Assembly: GCA_018136815.1 (NCBI GenBank)
Contig: CM030932.1
Location: 4,936,407 to 5,000,406, forward strand
Length of the DNA stretch: 64,000 nt
Direction of reading: 5' to 3'
Origin: Isochrysis galbana
Lineage: Eukaryota; Haptophyta; Isochrysidales; Isochrysidaceae
The first letter of the stretch is position 1; each line of letters begins with the position of its first letter. Below, one piece after another: positions 10,240 to 21,982 of the stretch. Below the pieces are notes generated by a model that worked only from the letters and a program-made list of their open reading frames with translations, did no database searches and had not been told where the DNA came from. Made by a program: the position numbers and the translations under genes.

Positions 10240-11931
10240 TCATGCGGCGGGAGCAGCGCGAGGTTCGGGTGCGGAGTCATCGGACGAGTCGTCCTTCCTA
10301 TTGTCCCTAGTCGATGAACCGACAGGAGCGCAGAAGGGCGCCATCTTCCTCCATGAAGTCCGTTCCGTGGCAAATGCCATAAGCTCGCGCAGGTCAAAAT
10401 GCATGTCATCTGATTCTGCCACTGGGCGACCGAGAAAGTTGAGATCTCCCTGCGTCGTCGTCGTGTACGCCCGGCCGCTGCTCTCACCTCCGTTTTCATA
10501 CAAAGCGTTGCCGTCACCCTCGATGGCCGAACCACAGCCTCCGGAGCTCCGCCTGGCATCTCCATCGACACTCGCGACGTCTGTTGCGTCATCGGCCGGC
10601 GAGTTACCACATCCGTCCTCATTCGAGGGCATGCGGGAGGAGGAGAATCGAGAGGAAATGTCCATGCCCATCGCCGCTGACAGCCTCTCAGACAGACGCT
10701 CTGGCAAGAAGGCAGCGAGTCCCGCGGACAACCGCTCCGTCATGGAGGATCTCCGAGGTATGGCCGGCGTATCCGTTGCCTCGACGAGTTTTGAATCAGG
10801 CTGGCTTATTGTCTCAGCATGTGCAGTGATTATATCTGGTCGTGTCTCCTGCGGCGGCAGAGACTCGGCAATAGAGCTCGATGCCTGGCTAAGAGATCCC
10901 CTCGCCTCGTGGTTTGGCGCATGATATCCTAGTAACTCGCTGCTGACGCCTAGGGTAGACCTATTCGGGATTTCGCCTACTATTGGTGGTGAGCAGTCCG
11001 AGACTGGGCCGCTTCCTGCGCGATTGAGACCTGCCACGGCAAAGCGGTAGGTGGGCTGCACGCCAAGCGGCACGACGTCGGCGATCTGATGGAGAGCTAT
11101 TCTCGCAGACGGATTCGAGTGCGGGTTGTTGCCACAGGTGGTTTCGAGATCGAGGTCAAGGCTGTTGGTCCAGGAAACACCATTGTCAAACGAGATGTGC
11201 AGACGGTAGCCGGTCATCGTAAGGCCCCCGTCGGTTGTGGGAGCCATCCACTCCAGCAAAACCATTCCAGTCTGATCGTACATGCAAGTGAGGCCAACAG
11301 GACGGCTAGGACGATGTAGCTGTGTCAGATGCTGCGACTGGAAGTTGTTCGCTGAAATGCACTTCTCGCAGATGTGACACCAACGCTTCCCCGGAACAGT
11401 CCGGCCGCCTTCGCCACCACAGGCCTTGGCAGCAGAGTGAAAGGTCAATCCAGTCACGGGGTCGACAAACCAAACCACCTTGCGCGACTTGAGGTGGACT
11501 CGGGAGAAAAAGTCGTTGCCCAGCTCCTCTAGGAGGAATGGCTGGCGCTCTGTGTTCGGCCCCTCCGTGTTGAGTGAGAAGTCCAGATGAGGTTCGAGAC
11601 GTCCCGTGCTCGCCGAGATGAGTAGCCAGTCGTCCCTGTCGACTGTGTTGGGGTGTTGTGCGTCATTGTGCGCTAAGCCAAAGACAGTCCGGTCGTCGAT
11701 TGAGGCGAGTCTCCATAGCCCTTGATGGTAGCAGATGTGGAGGCCGTGGAGTCCGGCGGGCCAGTTCGTCCGGTCGCTCTCGTTCGGTAGCTTGATGTAG
11801 TGCGGCCGTCCGTTGAGGTGCGGCCTGCCCAGGTCCCTTGCCCAGTCGCCATTGATGAATGCGAGGTGAAGTGGCGCAGCGCGCGCGCGCAGCACCCCGT
11901 ACCGCCCATACTCAGCACGCGGGACCATCAT
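10240..11931 (-). CDS. Zinc-finger and fibronectin type III domain protein
   Basis: One intronless frame of 563 residues runs from the ATG at 11931 (a second ATG follows directly) to a TGA at 10240. Residues 181-206 hold a C2H2-like finger (CHIC, then H201 and H206). Residues about 210-310 form a fibronectin III fold: PVGLTCMYDQTGMVLLEW, DGGLTMTGYRLHIS and YRFAVAGLNRAGSGPVS follow the FnIII strand pattern. The N-terminal 110 residues contain two Trp-rich motifs (NWPAGLHGLHICYHQGLW, VDRDDWLL) that look like a repeated small beta domain. The C-terminal 250 residues are Ser/Pro/Arg-rich and probably disordered. No signal peptide or membrane segment is evident, so an intracellular scaffold is likelier than a surface protein. 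The function is unknown. Confidence 0.75.
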   Translation of the reverse strand: MMVPRAEYGRYGVLRARAAPLHLAFINGDWARDLGRPHLNGRPHYIKLPNESDRTNWPAGLHGLHICYHQGLWRLASIDDRTVFGLAHNDAQHPNTVDRDDWLLISASTGRLEPHLDFSLNTEGPNTERQPFLLEELGNDFFSRVHLKSRKVVWFVDPVTGLTFHSAAKACGGEGGRTVPGKRWCHICEKCISANNFQSQHLTQLHRPSRPVGLTCMYDQTGMVLLEWMAPTTDGGLTMTGYRLHISFDNGVSWTNSLDLDLETTCGNNPHSNPSARIALHQIADVVPLGVQPTYRFAVAGLNRAGSGPVSDCSPPIVGEIPNRSTLGVSSELLGYHAPNHEARGSLSQASSSIAESLPPQETRPDIITAHAETISQPDSKLVEATDTPAIPRRSSMTERLSAGLAAFLPERLSERLSAAMGMDISSRFSSSRMPSNEDGCGNSPADDATDVASVDGDARRSSGGCGSAIEGDGNALYENGGESSGRAYTTTTQGDLNFLGRPVAESDDMHFDLRELMAFATERTSWRKMAPFCAPVGSSTRDNRKDDSSDDSAPEPRAAPAA

Positions 11932-12986
11932 GCGTGGGGCGTAGCGGCGGCGCTACGAGTCGTGCTCCGCCTGCTCTGCGCACGCACGGAGCACCCTTTG
12001 ACGACGAATGCACCAGTGTGCTGCAATCCGCGAAGTGGGAGGGCGGGGTGGGGGAGAAGAGGTGTGTGTGGGGGGGTGTTGGAGTGGCTCTCTCGCCGCC
12101 GCCCGTCGCAACGCGTTGCCGGCGTCCCTGGGGTGCCAAGTCCGTCTCTCTCTCTCTCCCACCCTCTCTCTCTCTCTCTCAGTCAGAGTCTTTCTCTCTG
12201 TTTCTACCCCCCACAAAACCTCTGTGGGGAGGTGGTGTACAATAGAGAAAGCGACGGTGAGAGAGGGAGAGAAAGAGGGGGGGGGGGGGGGTCGTGAGGC
12301 TGCCGGCGCGCGGGGCGCCGGGGGGGGGGGGAAAGGCGAGCGCCCCCTCCCCCCCCCGCGCGGCGGGAAGCGAGGAGAGAGAAGGGGGAAAGGGGGGACA
12401 GGGGCCCGCCTCGTTTTGGCTGATCAGCCGAGAACGCATCTCCCTCCGCGCGCGTCGGCCCTTCCCCCCCTCCCCCCCGCGCGTGGGCGCGGGGGGCTCC
12501 GCGGCCGCCCCATTCATAGAGACCAAGGACATAGAGGCGCGGGCCGGTAGGAGCCTCTCCTATTCCTACTGGCTAGCCTGTCTATGGAACTATGAAGACT
12601 CAACTAGGCGCCGAGTCGCGGCGTGCACCTCCTCCTCTCCTCCTCGAGGGGGTGGAGTGGGCTGCAAAGTACGCTGTGGGCCAAGCCAAGGCAGCAACAA
12701 AGTGCTCCGGCCTCCGTTGGAATCCCGGCGGCGGCGGTGTGCGGCTAGCCACTATACACTAGACCCACTAGCTACCGCAGCCATCGCATGAAAGAGAGGT
12801 CGAGTTCGACTCCAGACGGCACGCCGAAGAGAGCGTGGATCCTAGTCTCAGTGAGCCATTTCGAATCTTTCGCGTCCTTTATCTTTTTGCTAGCTTGCAG
12901 GGCGGCGCACCGTCGCATCCTCGCACAAGCTGATTTTTATTTATTCTGCTCGTTGAGATTCAATTTCAATTTGTGTTTCTTTAATC
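11932..12986. other. GC/CT-rich low-complexity region
   Basis: Upstream flank of the fibronectin-III gene. Contains CT-rich tracts (about 12145-12215), G-runs (12280-12335) and C/G-rich stretches to about 12500. Frames here are compositional. Confidence 0.55.
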
Positions 12987-13105
12987 TAACTGAGCATTAG
13001 TACCTAGTACCACTACTCTCACTAGCCCGGTACTAACACGACAACCCTCAGCGCACCTGCCCGTACACCTTGGTAGGGCGGTCAAACAGGGCTTTTAACT
13101 TCTAA
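12987..13105 (+). repeat. Dispersed repeat, inverted copy near 26157-26236
   Basis: ACTAGCCCGGTACTAACACG followed by CAACCCTCAGCGCACCTGC matches the reverse complement of about 26157-26236. The following GGGCGGTCAAACAGGGCTTT recurs at about 25360. Confidence 0.7.
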
Positions 13106-14452
13106 GGGTGAAAATTCACTAAGTCAAGATTGAGGTTTTATCCCGAGATCTTAGGCTTAGGATATGCTACTGGAAATGGGTATATTAGGCAGAATCTAAT
13201 GAGAAATATGCACATTTTCGACGCCATTCAACACACAGACCCCAAAACGTTTTCGCGCTCGTGCGAAATCGACGTCGACCACAAAAGTGCACCACAGGTC
13301 GCGCTGTGCGACGCGCGCCTGCGTTCCCCGGGCACGGTTACCCCCGGGCAGGCAGTACAAAACCCTGCGCGGGCGCACCGCGTCGCCTGCGCCCTCCACC
13401 TCGCCCCTGCTGGCATCTACTGCCAGCCCCTCGCGCGTATGCAGTGCGCGGCAGGCCGCGAAGCGTCAAAATGACGGTGCTGCGCATGATGGGCTGCCCC
13501 ATCACGCGCGGCACCGCCTCAGCATGGTGGGAGCGGGTGCCTGCTGGCCTCCTGGCCGCGCAGACCCTCGCCAGAGCGGCCACAGGCCGCGTGCGAGGCC
13601 ACTGGCGAGGCCAGCGACCATCGCTGCGGCCGCCATCGCGCGCCGCCGCAGGAGAAAAAGATCAACTTGATTATAGTTTTGCCAAATTATAACCTTAGTA
13701 ATTCTAATTTTAGTCTTCATTTCACCAGTCCAAGACACATATGAGCACAATACATGACCATCAGCATGCCCAAATGCCAATGTTTCGGTAGCCAATCAGT
13801 CTTACCATATGAGATTGTCGAATCATCGAGAGAAAAGGAGGGGTTGTCTCTCGAAATCGAACGTGAGACGCTCGAAAACACGAGGCTGTCCGTCAATTCA
13901 GCACGTCAATGCGAAAACAAAACTACTTTTTGTGCTCCATGTTGGGATGTTGTGCTATAAAAACGGGAGAACTATTGACTGGCCCGTGCTTGGCGGGCAC
14001 GACCTGTGTGTCTCCGAACGTGAATGGCCTTGGAGGTCATCCGTGTGTACAAAAAATTCCAAAAGTTGGCTCGAGATGAGCGCAAAGCAGCCGGTGTCCA
14101 ATCGTGATTCACGACACGATTGCCCACAGAAATCGATCGATCGATCGCAACCATCACGCCTGAAGCTTTCAGGCCGGTGCTTGGCTAGATTACATATTGA
14201 ATCTACTAGTAGCCAAAAGAACGGGCGGTGTAGAGCTCGAAATTCGCCCTTCTGCCCAATTTTCGAGCCCTCCGTGCGGAGAAAAATTCTCCCTTTAGAC
14301 GTCAAACAAAAAGCTATCAATTCCATAGTACTGTTCGGCCGCGCGCATCGCGCCGTCGCAGATCACGCTGCAGGCTAGCTTAAATTACATTTCTAGATTG
14401 CTACCAGCCCTATGATGCACGTGAAAATACGAGGAGCCGACGAAAACATAGA
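13106..14452. other. No recognisable gene
   Basis: Frames on both strands (for example around 13809-14378) show no known motif, and I cannot support any as a gene. Confidence 0.45.
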
Positions 14453-14503
14453 GAGAACACCTGCCGCCGATGCTCTGGTTGAGCATTGGCGGCAGGTGTT
14501 CTC
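14453..14503 (+). ncRNA. Long near-perfect hairpin
   Basis: Arms 14453-14475 and 14481-14503 are 23 bases each with one G-T mismatch, separated by a 5-base loop (TGGTT). As RNA this is a continuous 23-bp stem. It could be a small-RNA precursor or the remains of a foldback element. There is no evidence of transcription. Confidence 0.4.
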
Positions 14504-14586
14504 CCTGCCTCACAGCGTCGAAAGACGAGTCGGGAACCTGACGTTTGGGGCGGTGCGAGTCAGGCGGGCCTGTGGGGAGAGGAATG

Positions 14587-14655
14587 AGGTGTCGTTCCGT
14601 CAATTGTGGGACATCAGTCGAATTGAGCTATCAAATGTCCATATACAAATCTACC
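14587..14655 (+). repeat. Dispersed repeat, copy 1 of 3
   Basis: The block starting GGTGTCGTTCCGTCAAT, then GGGACATCAGTCGAATTGAG, recurs at about 49895-49952 and 52411-52470, all in the same orientation. The third copy runs into a gap. Confidence 0.8.
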
Positions 14656-14879
14656 ATATGATCTATTTTTGGCGACAGATTGACGAACCAGTGCCCCGTG
14701 CGTGCGCACAGCAGCTTGTTTCTCTGCGGTTCCCAATTACGTAAACGTGCAGTATAAGAGAGATCTCCAACGGGAAGACTGGGGGCCGCGCTGCGGCCTC
14801 CCTGTGATAAACTGCAGAGGGGGGGGTGGGGGGGGGGTGAAATGCAGAAGGGGGGGGAATCTGAACGCGAGGGGCCCAG

Positions 14880-15109
14880 TTCTGTTACCTGCATTTCTTA
14901 CCTTAAACGCGTGGACAATTATTGTAACGGTAAAAATAAAACTCAAATCCTCGAATTTCGAGACGAAAATCGGCGAACCATGACTTGAGCCCAGGGAGAA
15001 TCCGAATCCGCACGCCTTGCATGACCACGACGAACATAGAAGACGGTATATAACGAAGAAGGCTCGTACTCATGCCGAAATATTCATGCCAAAAGGCCTG
15101 AATACAACA
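14880..15109 (-). mobile_element. Ty3/gypsy LTR fragment
   Basis: Its reverse complement follows the putative LTR at 62562 from its first bases: TGTTGTATTC, a GGCATGAATATT block, then GGATTCTCC, CTCAAGTC, CTCGAAATT and ending in TTTAAGGTAA. Similarity stops near 14880. It is a truncated or solo LTR lying against a copia LTR end. Confidence 0.7.
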
Positions 15110-15153
15110 AATACAGGAGAGGCTCTGGAGAGGACGGAGGGACATCCGTGACA
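15110..15153 (-). mobile_element. Copia-type LTR start, truncated
   Basis: Reverse complement begins TGTCACGGATGTCCCTCCGT and matches the LTR start at 38810 (TGTTACGGATGCCCCTCCGT). It is cut after about 44 bases by the gypsy LTR fragment. Confidence 0.6.
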
Positions 15154-16043
15154 CTACTATATAAGACGAGAGAAGTGCGACGTGCCTAAGAGAAAGAGAG
15201 AGATACGAAGAGGTCGAAAATTAAACTCGATTGCCCCCAAAAGCAGGTAAAGAAACTACGCGGGGGAGATAGCAAATTAAACCTATTTGTGAGTTTGTGA
15301 GGGCGCCTTGGACGAAGAAAGGTGGGGAAACTTTCCTTCTCTTCGAGAGAAGCGTGCCCATGGCCATAGCGCGCGCCTTCACCTGCTCTCAGAGGTCCTG
15401 AGGGGGCTCCCAGAGGGTCAACCAGGCAGCTCAGGGGGCGGTGGAGGCTAGGGCTCAGCCCCTGGCCTACCTGCATCCGGCCTCTCCATCGCGTGCCTCG
15501 ATGGCCTGGGGTGCCCCCCACAATCCTCTATCTGCCTGGTGACCAGGAGGAGGGGGGGGGGGGGGAAGGTCAGTGCGAGTGCAGGCCCACGCGGGCCTTG
15601 GGAGTGCGAGTGCCTCGACCCGCGCCCACTGGGGGTCTATGTCAGGATGTTGAATGCTCACCCCATGCCAGGAGGTTGGGCCTGCGAGTGACTGACGGCC
15701 CCCCCCCGGAGGGGAGTTAGTGCGTTAGTGCCCGATGAAGAGAGCGCAGAGCGCCCCCATTGGACCCCACTTATAAAAGTATGTTGTTTTTTGTGTGAAA
15801 ACAATAGACAATAGCCCTAGCTATATGCATATATGAACAACTATCATAGCGGCGACCCGCAGGGTAATCCTTATTACTATGGTAACGCATGGGTGTGGGT
15901 TGCGAGGCGGCCTTAGGCTAGGGTCGCAGGTAAGGCGTCGAGGATGGTTTCAGTCTCAGTCGTCATGAGGCCACCATTTTCCATTCACCAATGTGAGTTC
16001 CCGTATTGCCCATAAGGCATGGTCTCGCCTTAGTCTCCATCGC
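15154..16043. other. 3' flank of the SDR gene, no gene seen
   Basis: Contains a G-run (15549-15565) and a C-run near 15700. No coding pattern I can support. Confidence 0.5.
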
Positions 16044-17518
<1,475 letters not shown>

Positions 17519-17744
17519 GGCGCGGCTCTCTCCTGCGCGCGCTCCGCGTGAGAGGAGGCACCACTCCGTGTTTTCCTAACGCTGAGGACTCCCCTAACTA
17601 ATCTTTCTCTCCGCCGTCGAGCGGGAGAGAGAGCGAGAGGATTTCCCCCTCCGCCCGACTGCCCCTCCTCCCCGAGATTCTCTTCGCCTCTCTCTGGCGG
17701 ACGAAGCGGAGGTTTCGCTTCGATCGATTCCTTTGTGTTTTTTT

Positions 17745-18282
17745 GTTGCGACCGCGCTCACAGCCTCGACTTATCCTGTGAACAGGTGCTGGACTTGCCT
17801 ACTTTTCGGTGAGCGGAGCTCTCGCTCCGCCCACCCCCTTCTCCACGCTCTCTCTCCCCTCTCCTGCGGCAGGCCTCCAGCTGCCCATTGGCGATCCCTG
17901 GAGGCTCATGGAGGCCAGCTCAGGGGGTAGAGGAGGCTCGGGCTCGGGCTGGGCCATGGCCTCCCCTGCCTCTCCCTCGCTGGCGCTCCTGAGCCTCAAG
18001 GGCCCCCACGCTGCACCTGTCTGCCTGTCGAACAGGGGGGGGAGGAGGGGTTGGAGCAATGGGCTGGCCACGCCGGGCCAGGACCAGGACGAGCGAACCA
18101 GGCGAGTCTGTGGTCTGTGGGGAAGAGAGTGGGTCAGCAGGGCAGTCTCCTCGTCTCCTCCTGGCAAGCCATCAGGCATGCCAGGAGAATGGGAGGTTCC
18201 TCCCCCATGGCAGGGGAGGAGTGGAGAGAGGGGGGGGGGCTCGTGTCCCCCCATGGGCCAACCAAGTATACACTTAGTTGGA
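17745..18282 (-). repeat. Non-autonomous retroelement fragment, 5' part
   Basis: Read on the minus strand: hairpin CCAACTAAGTGTATACTTGG, then GCCCATGGGG, the GC-rich body and the linker with CCTGTTCACAGG. It lacks the 3' tail. Closest relatives are at 30073-30840 and 33864-34621. Confidence 0.75.
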
Positions 18283-18469
18283 AGAGTCGTCAAATAACAA
18301 TTATAGTAATTAGTAATAGTAATTATAACGTGTAACGTGTAACGTGCATACATGATATATGCATATGCGGGGCCCGCACCGAGTGGGGGGAGGGGGGGTC
18401 GAACATCCTAGTAATTATGTAATTATAATGTGCATTTATGCGGGGGTATAATTTCTCCCGTATTCAGGT

Positions 18470-18810
18470 GGTGCACCGGGACTTTTGATGGCCCGCACCT
18501 TACACCTTATTTGATGGCGGGCGGGGAAGGGCCGGGGGAGTGGGCGAGTGGGGGTGTAGAATGTATGCTGCGTGTAGGTAGTGGTTCCATGCGCCGCGAG
18601 TGCGGTAAGAATATTATGAAGCTTAGTACTCTAGTTGAAAAGCCCTGTTTGATCTAAGCCCTTTACCCCTATCCCCCTAGTAGCGCACGGGGGGAGTCGC
18701 TTGATGGGGGGTGAGAAAGGGCAGGGGGAGTGGGTGTGTAGATGCAGACTTCTTGCTTGCGTGAGAGTAGCGGGTCCAGAGTCACGTGCGCGGCGAGAAT
18801 ATTGTATGAT
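18470..18810 (+). repeat. Two LINE/SINE 3'-tail copies in tandem
   Basis: The first copy ends near 18625 (GCGGTAAGAATATTATGAAG) and the second near 18800 (GCGGCGAGAATATTGTATG). The second begins with CCCCTAGTAGCGCACGGGG like the tail at 34475. Both are 5'-truncated. Confidence 0.65.
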
Positions 18811-18942
18811 TGAATGATGCGAGAAGCACAGAGCCCACCACACTGATGCCGCGGCCAACCATCATTAAATCAGCGCTCGTGGGCGTGCAAGAGTTTCGAG
18901 CGAAAGTATCAACATGCAATAGACCTCCAACTGACCGCACTC

Positions 18943-20016
18943 TCATCCTGATCCATGGAACAGCTCCTTGCCAAGTCTCGCCCAGCCCGGGAAGGTCCGC
19001 ACTTTGAACCCCGTGGTTTCGCAGGCCAGTGCGAATGGCGACCCAGCTTTGGCGTACGCTGTTGTGACCAAACCCTCATGCAGGGAAGCCTAGACAAACA
19101 GGGCAAGCACATGTTGAGTGGGCTCAAACGCGCTCGCACTGTGGGAAGCGAAACTTGGCAACGCGCAAATTGACACGAGTATTGAGCGACAAGTGAGTCC
19201 AACAACATCATGGCGGCGGTTTGCTCATGCCGTACTAGCGAATGCGTGTGCATGCAGTACGGGAGGCCAGCGTACCATGTCACAAATAGAAGAGCCAATC
19301 AGCACGACTTTTGCTCCTGAAGCTCCTGTGGTTAGGGCGCGCCGCATGGATCGAGCCTTGTCATGGCCATACTCTGAGTCGTCCTTAAAGCACGGCTTCC
19401 ATTTGCCGTAGTGATCAACGGCAACATCATTCGCAAACACTTCTATGTGCCCTAACCCAGTGGTGCGGAGGAATTGTCGGACAACGTCTTTGAAGCCTCG
19501 GGTGCAGATCGAGACATCAGCGCGGCGTATGCAGCATTGCTCGCAGAAGTTAACAAATTCCTCTTGGAGACGAGTTCCTTTGTTCTGGAGCGTCTCCAGT
19601 AACTCTGAGAACGACATTGAGAGAGTTTGCAGTGCTGCCCGACGCCTCTCCAACGAAGTTCGTCCAGCCAGGTCCCCTGCTTCCAGAGCACCAGCCTTGG
19701 TGGCGTCTAGCAGTAGCTCCTCTGTATCTTCAACTGTAAAGGCCAGACCTTCGACTTCAATGAAGATCGCTAGAGGTGAATTAGCCGCTGGCAAGGTCGT
19801 GAGGTCCATCGTCATGTCGGCGGTGCGCATGCGACGCAGCGCTGCGTTCTTCTGGCTTCCTTGCTCCTGCTGCGCTCGCTCGAGCAGAGCCTGCACTTTG
19901 TCTCCGAGCGCAGCAAGCTGGTCGGAAATGTGCTTCTGATCGGCCTGACTCATCCCATAGTCGCTCGCGGTGCGTTGTGCGGCGTTGGCGGCGGGCGGCG
20001 CGAGAGGCTCCGCCAT
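18943..20016 (-). CDS. HAD-superfamily protein with degenerate catalytic motif
   Basis: Two exons, 20016-19276 (247 aa) and 19089-18943 (48 aa plus TGA), joined by GT-AG in phase 0, encode 295 residues. The N-terminus (residues 1-70) is a charged helix. The fold matches HAD phosphatases of the MtnX/phosphoserine-phosphatase type: strand 1 at PLAIFIEVEG, motif II at SICTRGFKDVVRQFL, a HIEVFANDV segment, motif III Lys at GHDKA (K220) and motif IV at KVVLIGSSICDM. Known members have DxD(G)T in motif I and GDxxxD in motif IV. Here the motif I aspartates are E87 and E89, the Thr is Leu, and the first Asp of motif IV is Ser242, while D246 is kept. The splice structure is intact, so this is probably an expressed non-catalytic protein rather than a pseudogene. 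I started at the ATG at 20016 because the frame upstream has no other ATG. Confidence 0.75.
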
Positions 20017-20208
20017 GCGAGAGGGAGCCGTTGCCGCTCGGCGCCGACGGACGTCCCCGCTGGGCAGCACGCACCACTCTTTGGGAATCGGAGAGTAACC
20101 CTTCCTCGAGAGGTTCCCCCGGCGCGCGAGCTTGCGCCTCTCCCTCCGCTCTTCTCCCTCCTGTCTCAGCCGGCCTTCTCTCTTCCCTCCGCCCGTTTAC
20201 TAAGCTAA

Positions 20209-20990
20209 ACAGGGCGAGCACGTTTTGTATGAGGACATTCGCCCCAATTGGCTGCGTCAGTGCCGTGGGGTGCGCCGCCTCGAGCTCGTCGACGACGAGA
20301 TCAGCCTCGTAGAGCTGTGCCTCGTGATGAAGATGAAGTGGTTGCGCGAGCGTTCACACGTCACCCTCAGACGCCTGCAAGGGGACGGGCGCAAGCCGCC
20401 GGTGCCTACATGTGAAACACAGGAACAGTGTTTTTTTTCGGAGGCCCAAAACATATGTTTTTCGCTGTTTTATTTCGGGCGGCCCCCCTACCCCGCACAT
20501 CTGTTTTTTACACTGTTTTTTTTCGACGGCAAAAAACATACTGTTTTTTCTGTTTTATTTCTAAGTTTGGCTGTGTTTCACATGTAGGCGCCGGTGCCAC
20601 TGACGGGGGTCAGCTCCCTCTGCATCCTGCACCCGAAGGAGGGCATTGGGAGTCTCGCGGAGCACCTCTCACCCGACGCGGGTCTGCGGCTCGCATTCGA
20701 GAGCGGCAACCTCCTCCTCTGCGACAAGGACAAGGCGATCGCCCGAGGGGCCTCGGTGAGTCGCGCCCTCCGACTCGTCAGGAGGACTGGGGCGACATCG
20801 CCGCACAGCTACTCACCCCTCCCGAGAACCCGTTGGAGATCGCGTGCCGGGCGGGGGACCTCGAGCTCATCCGCAAATTGCTCCGCAGCATGAACCCTTC
20901 CGCCTACTTCCACGACGGCCGCTCTCGCCGCCGTCCTCGCCCTCGTCCAAGCCCGCCTGCCCGCCTTCCTCTGCTGACGGGCTTCAGCCG
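20209..20990 (+). CDS. Ankyrin-like protein gene, partial model
   Basis: Coding signal starts after a possible acceptor at 20215 (CTAAACAG). It reads through NWLRQCRGVRRLELVDDEIS and WLRERSHVTLRRLQGDG to a donor GT at 20402. It resumes at 20588 with PLTGVSSLCILHPKEGI and LRLAFESGNLLLCDKDKAIA, then reaches a strong GTGAGT donor after 20758. The following exon reads PENPLEIACRAGDLELIRKLL, an ankyrin-repeat helix pair. The second intron would be 26 or 53 bases (two possible acceptors, same frame). The first intron is the transposon-derived segment described at 20405-20588. The 5' exon is unresolved because the HAD gene starts only about 200 bases away on the other strand. The 3' end is lost: after about 21000 the frame becomes compositional and runs into a LINE fragment. 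Confidence 0.5.
20405..20588 (+). mobile_element. 184-bp hAT-type element acting as an intron candidate
   Basis: Terminal inverted repeats CCTACATGTGAAACACAG are perfect over 18 bases. The flanks CGCCGGTG (20397-20404 and 20589-20596) are a perfect 8-bp duplication. The interior is T-rich with repeated CTGTTTT and AAACATA motifs. The left duplication supplies GT (20402-20403) and the right end supplies TAG (20585-20587). Removing 20402-20587 keeps the surrounding frame and adds two codons. That is the design of introners, transposons that create introns. Confidence 0.85.
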
Positions 20991-21129
20991 GTCAGCACCT
21001 CCGAAGTCGTCTCCTCCGCCGCGCCTGCCGCCGGCCTTGCTCCTTCCTCATTGCCCTCAGGCCCTATGGGCCATTCCAATTCGTCACAAAGACGGGCATT
21101 TGATATGGACGGGGGGCCAGCATGGCGAC

Positions 21130-21390
21130 ATGGCTGCTATGGCTATGGCTATGGCTATGGCTGGTGTGGCCGGCGGGGCCACAGGCCACACAGGCCGTGT
21201 GGCACGACGAGGATCGCGCTCACCTGCTCGGCCTCCGCTGGGGGACGCGGTCGCTTCGCCAGTGACTGCTGGATGGGCACTGTGGGGGCTCCCACGGCGG
21301 CACGGCGGGGGGGGCGAAGTAGAAGTAGAGGTGGCGGGCGCCCCGCCCGGCGCGCTCCATGTCCATGGCAACTGACTGTGAAGTTAGGTG
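21130..21390 (-). mobile_element. LINE 5'-end fragment
   Basis: Minus-strand sequence begins with a weak hairpin and ATGGACATGGAGCGC, and continues to SLAKRPRPPAEAEQVSA, the N-terminal motif of the LINE copy at 45303. It is about 250 bases of 5' end only. Confidence 0.7.
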
Positions 21391-21982
21391 GCAAGGGGAG
21401 GGGAGGGTGAGTGGGGGAAGTAATGTGGTGTGCAACCAGCAGCGCACGCCGCGAGCGCGGCCATAGAATATCAAGAGATCATTTTTTTAGATACCCTCGC
21501 ATCACTGGACTTGCACACACGATGAGACGAAAACGCAAGATGTGACCATCTAAGACAGCCCGCGTACGAAACACGATGGAAAGCCTGTTGATTTGGCCTA
21601 GCGCAACGGAAAGAGCAGCGCAAGCGCGCATCAGAAGCCTGAAGGCAAAGTGGCAGCGAGCGCTCGAGTGCGAGCTACGGCTCGAGAGCAGTTGAGCCCC
21701 GAGGGATGCATCAAATGTAGAACGGTCACAAGAAGCATAAGAGGCAAGAAACGGCCGCCGGTGCGCCTCGCCCCCTCCCTGCCGTGCACTAATACAACAA
21801 CAGCACAGCAGATCGACCACCAATTAGCTCTACCTCCCATGCATCAGATGTGATCACCTCAAGTCGAGGCCACCATGGCCGGGCCACCCAGACCGCAGAA
21901 TTTGATTGGACAAGCAGGATCGACGCGCTGTGCAGATCACGGTGTCCCCGCGGCAAGAATCAGAGAAATATGATCGGCCAGA

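Noticed and set aside
13809..14378. 189-residue plus-strand frame
   Set aside because: No known motif, no splice context, and an equally long frame runs antisense.
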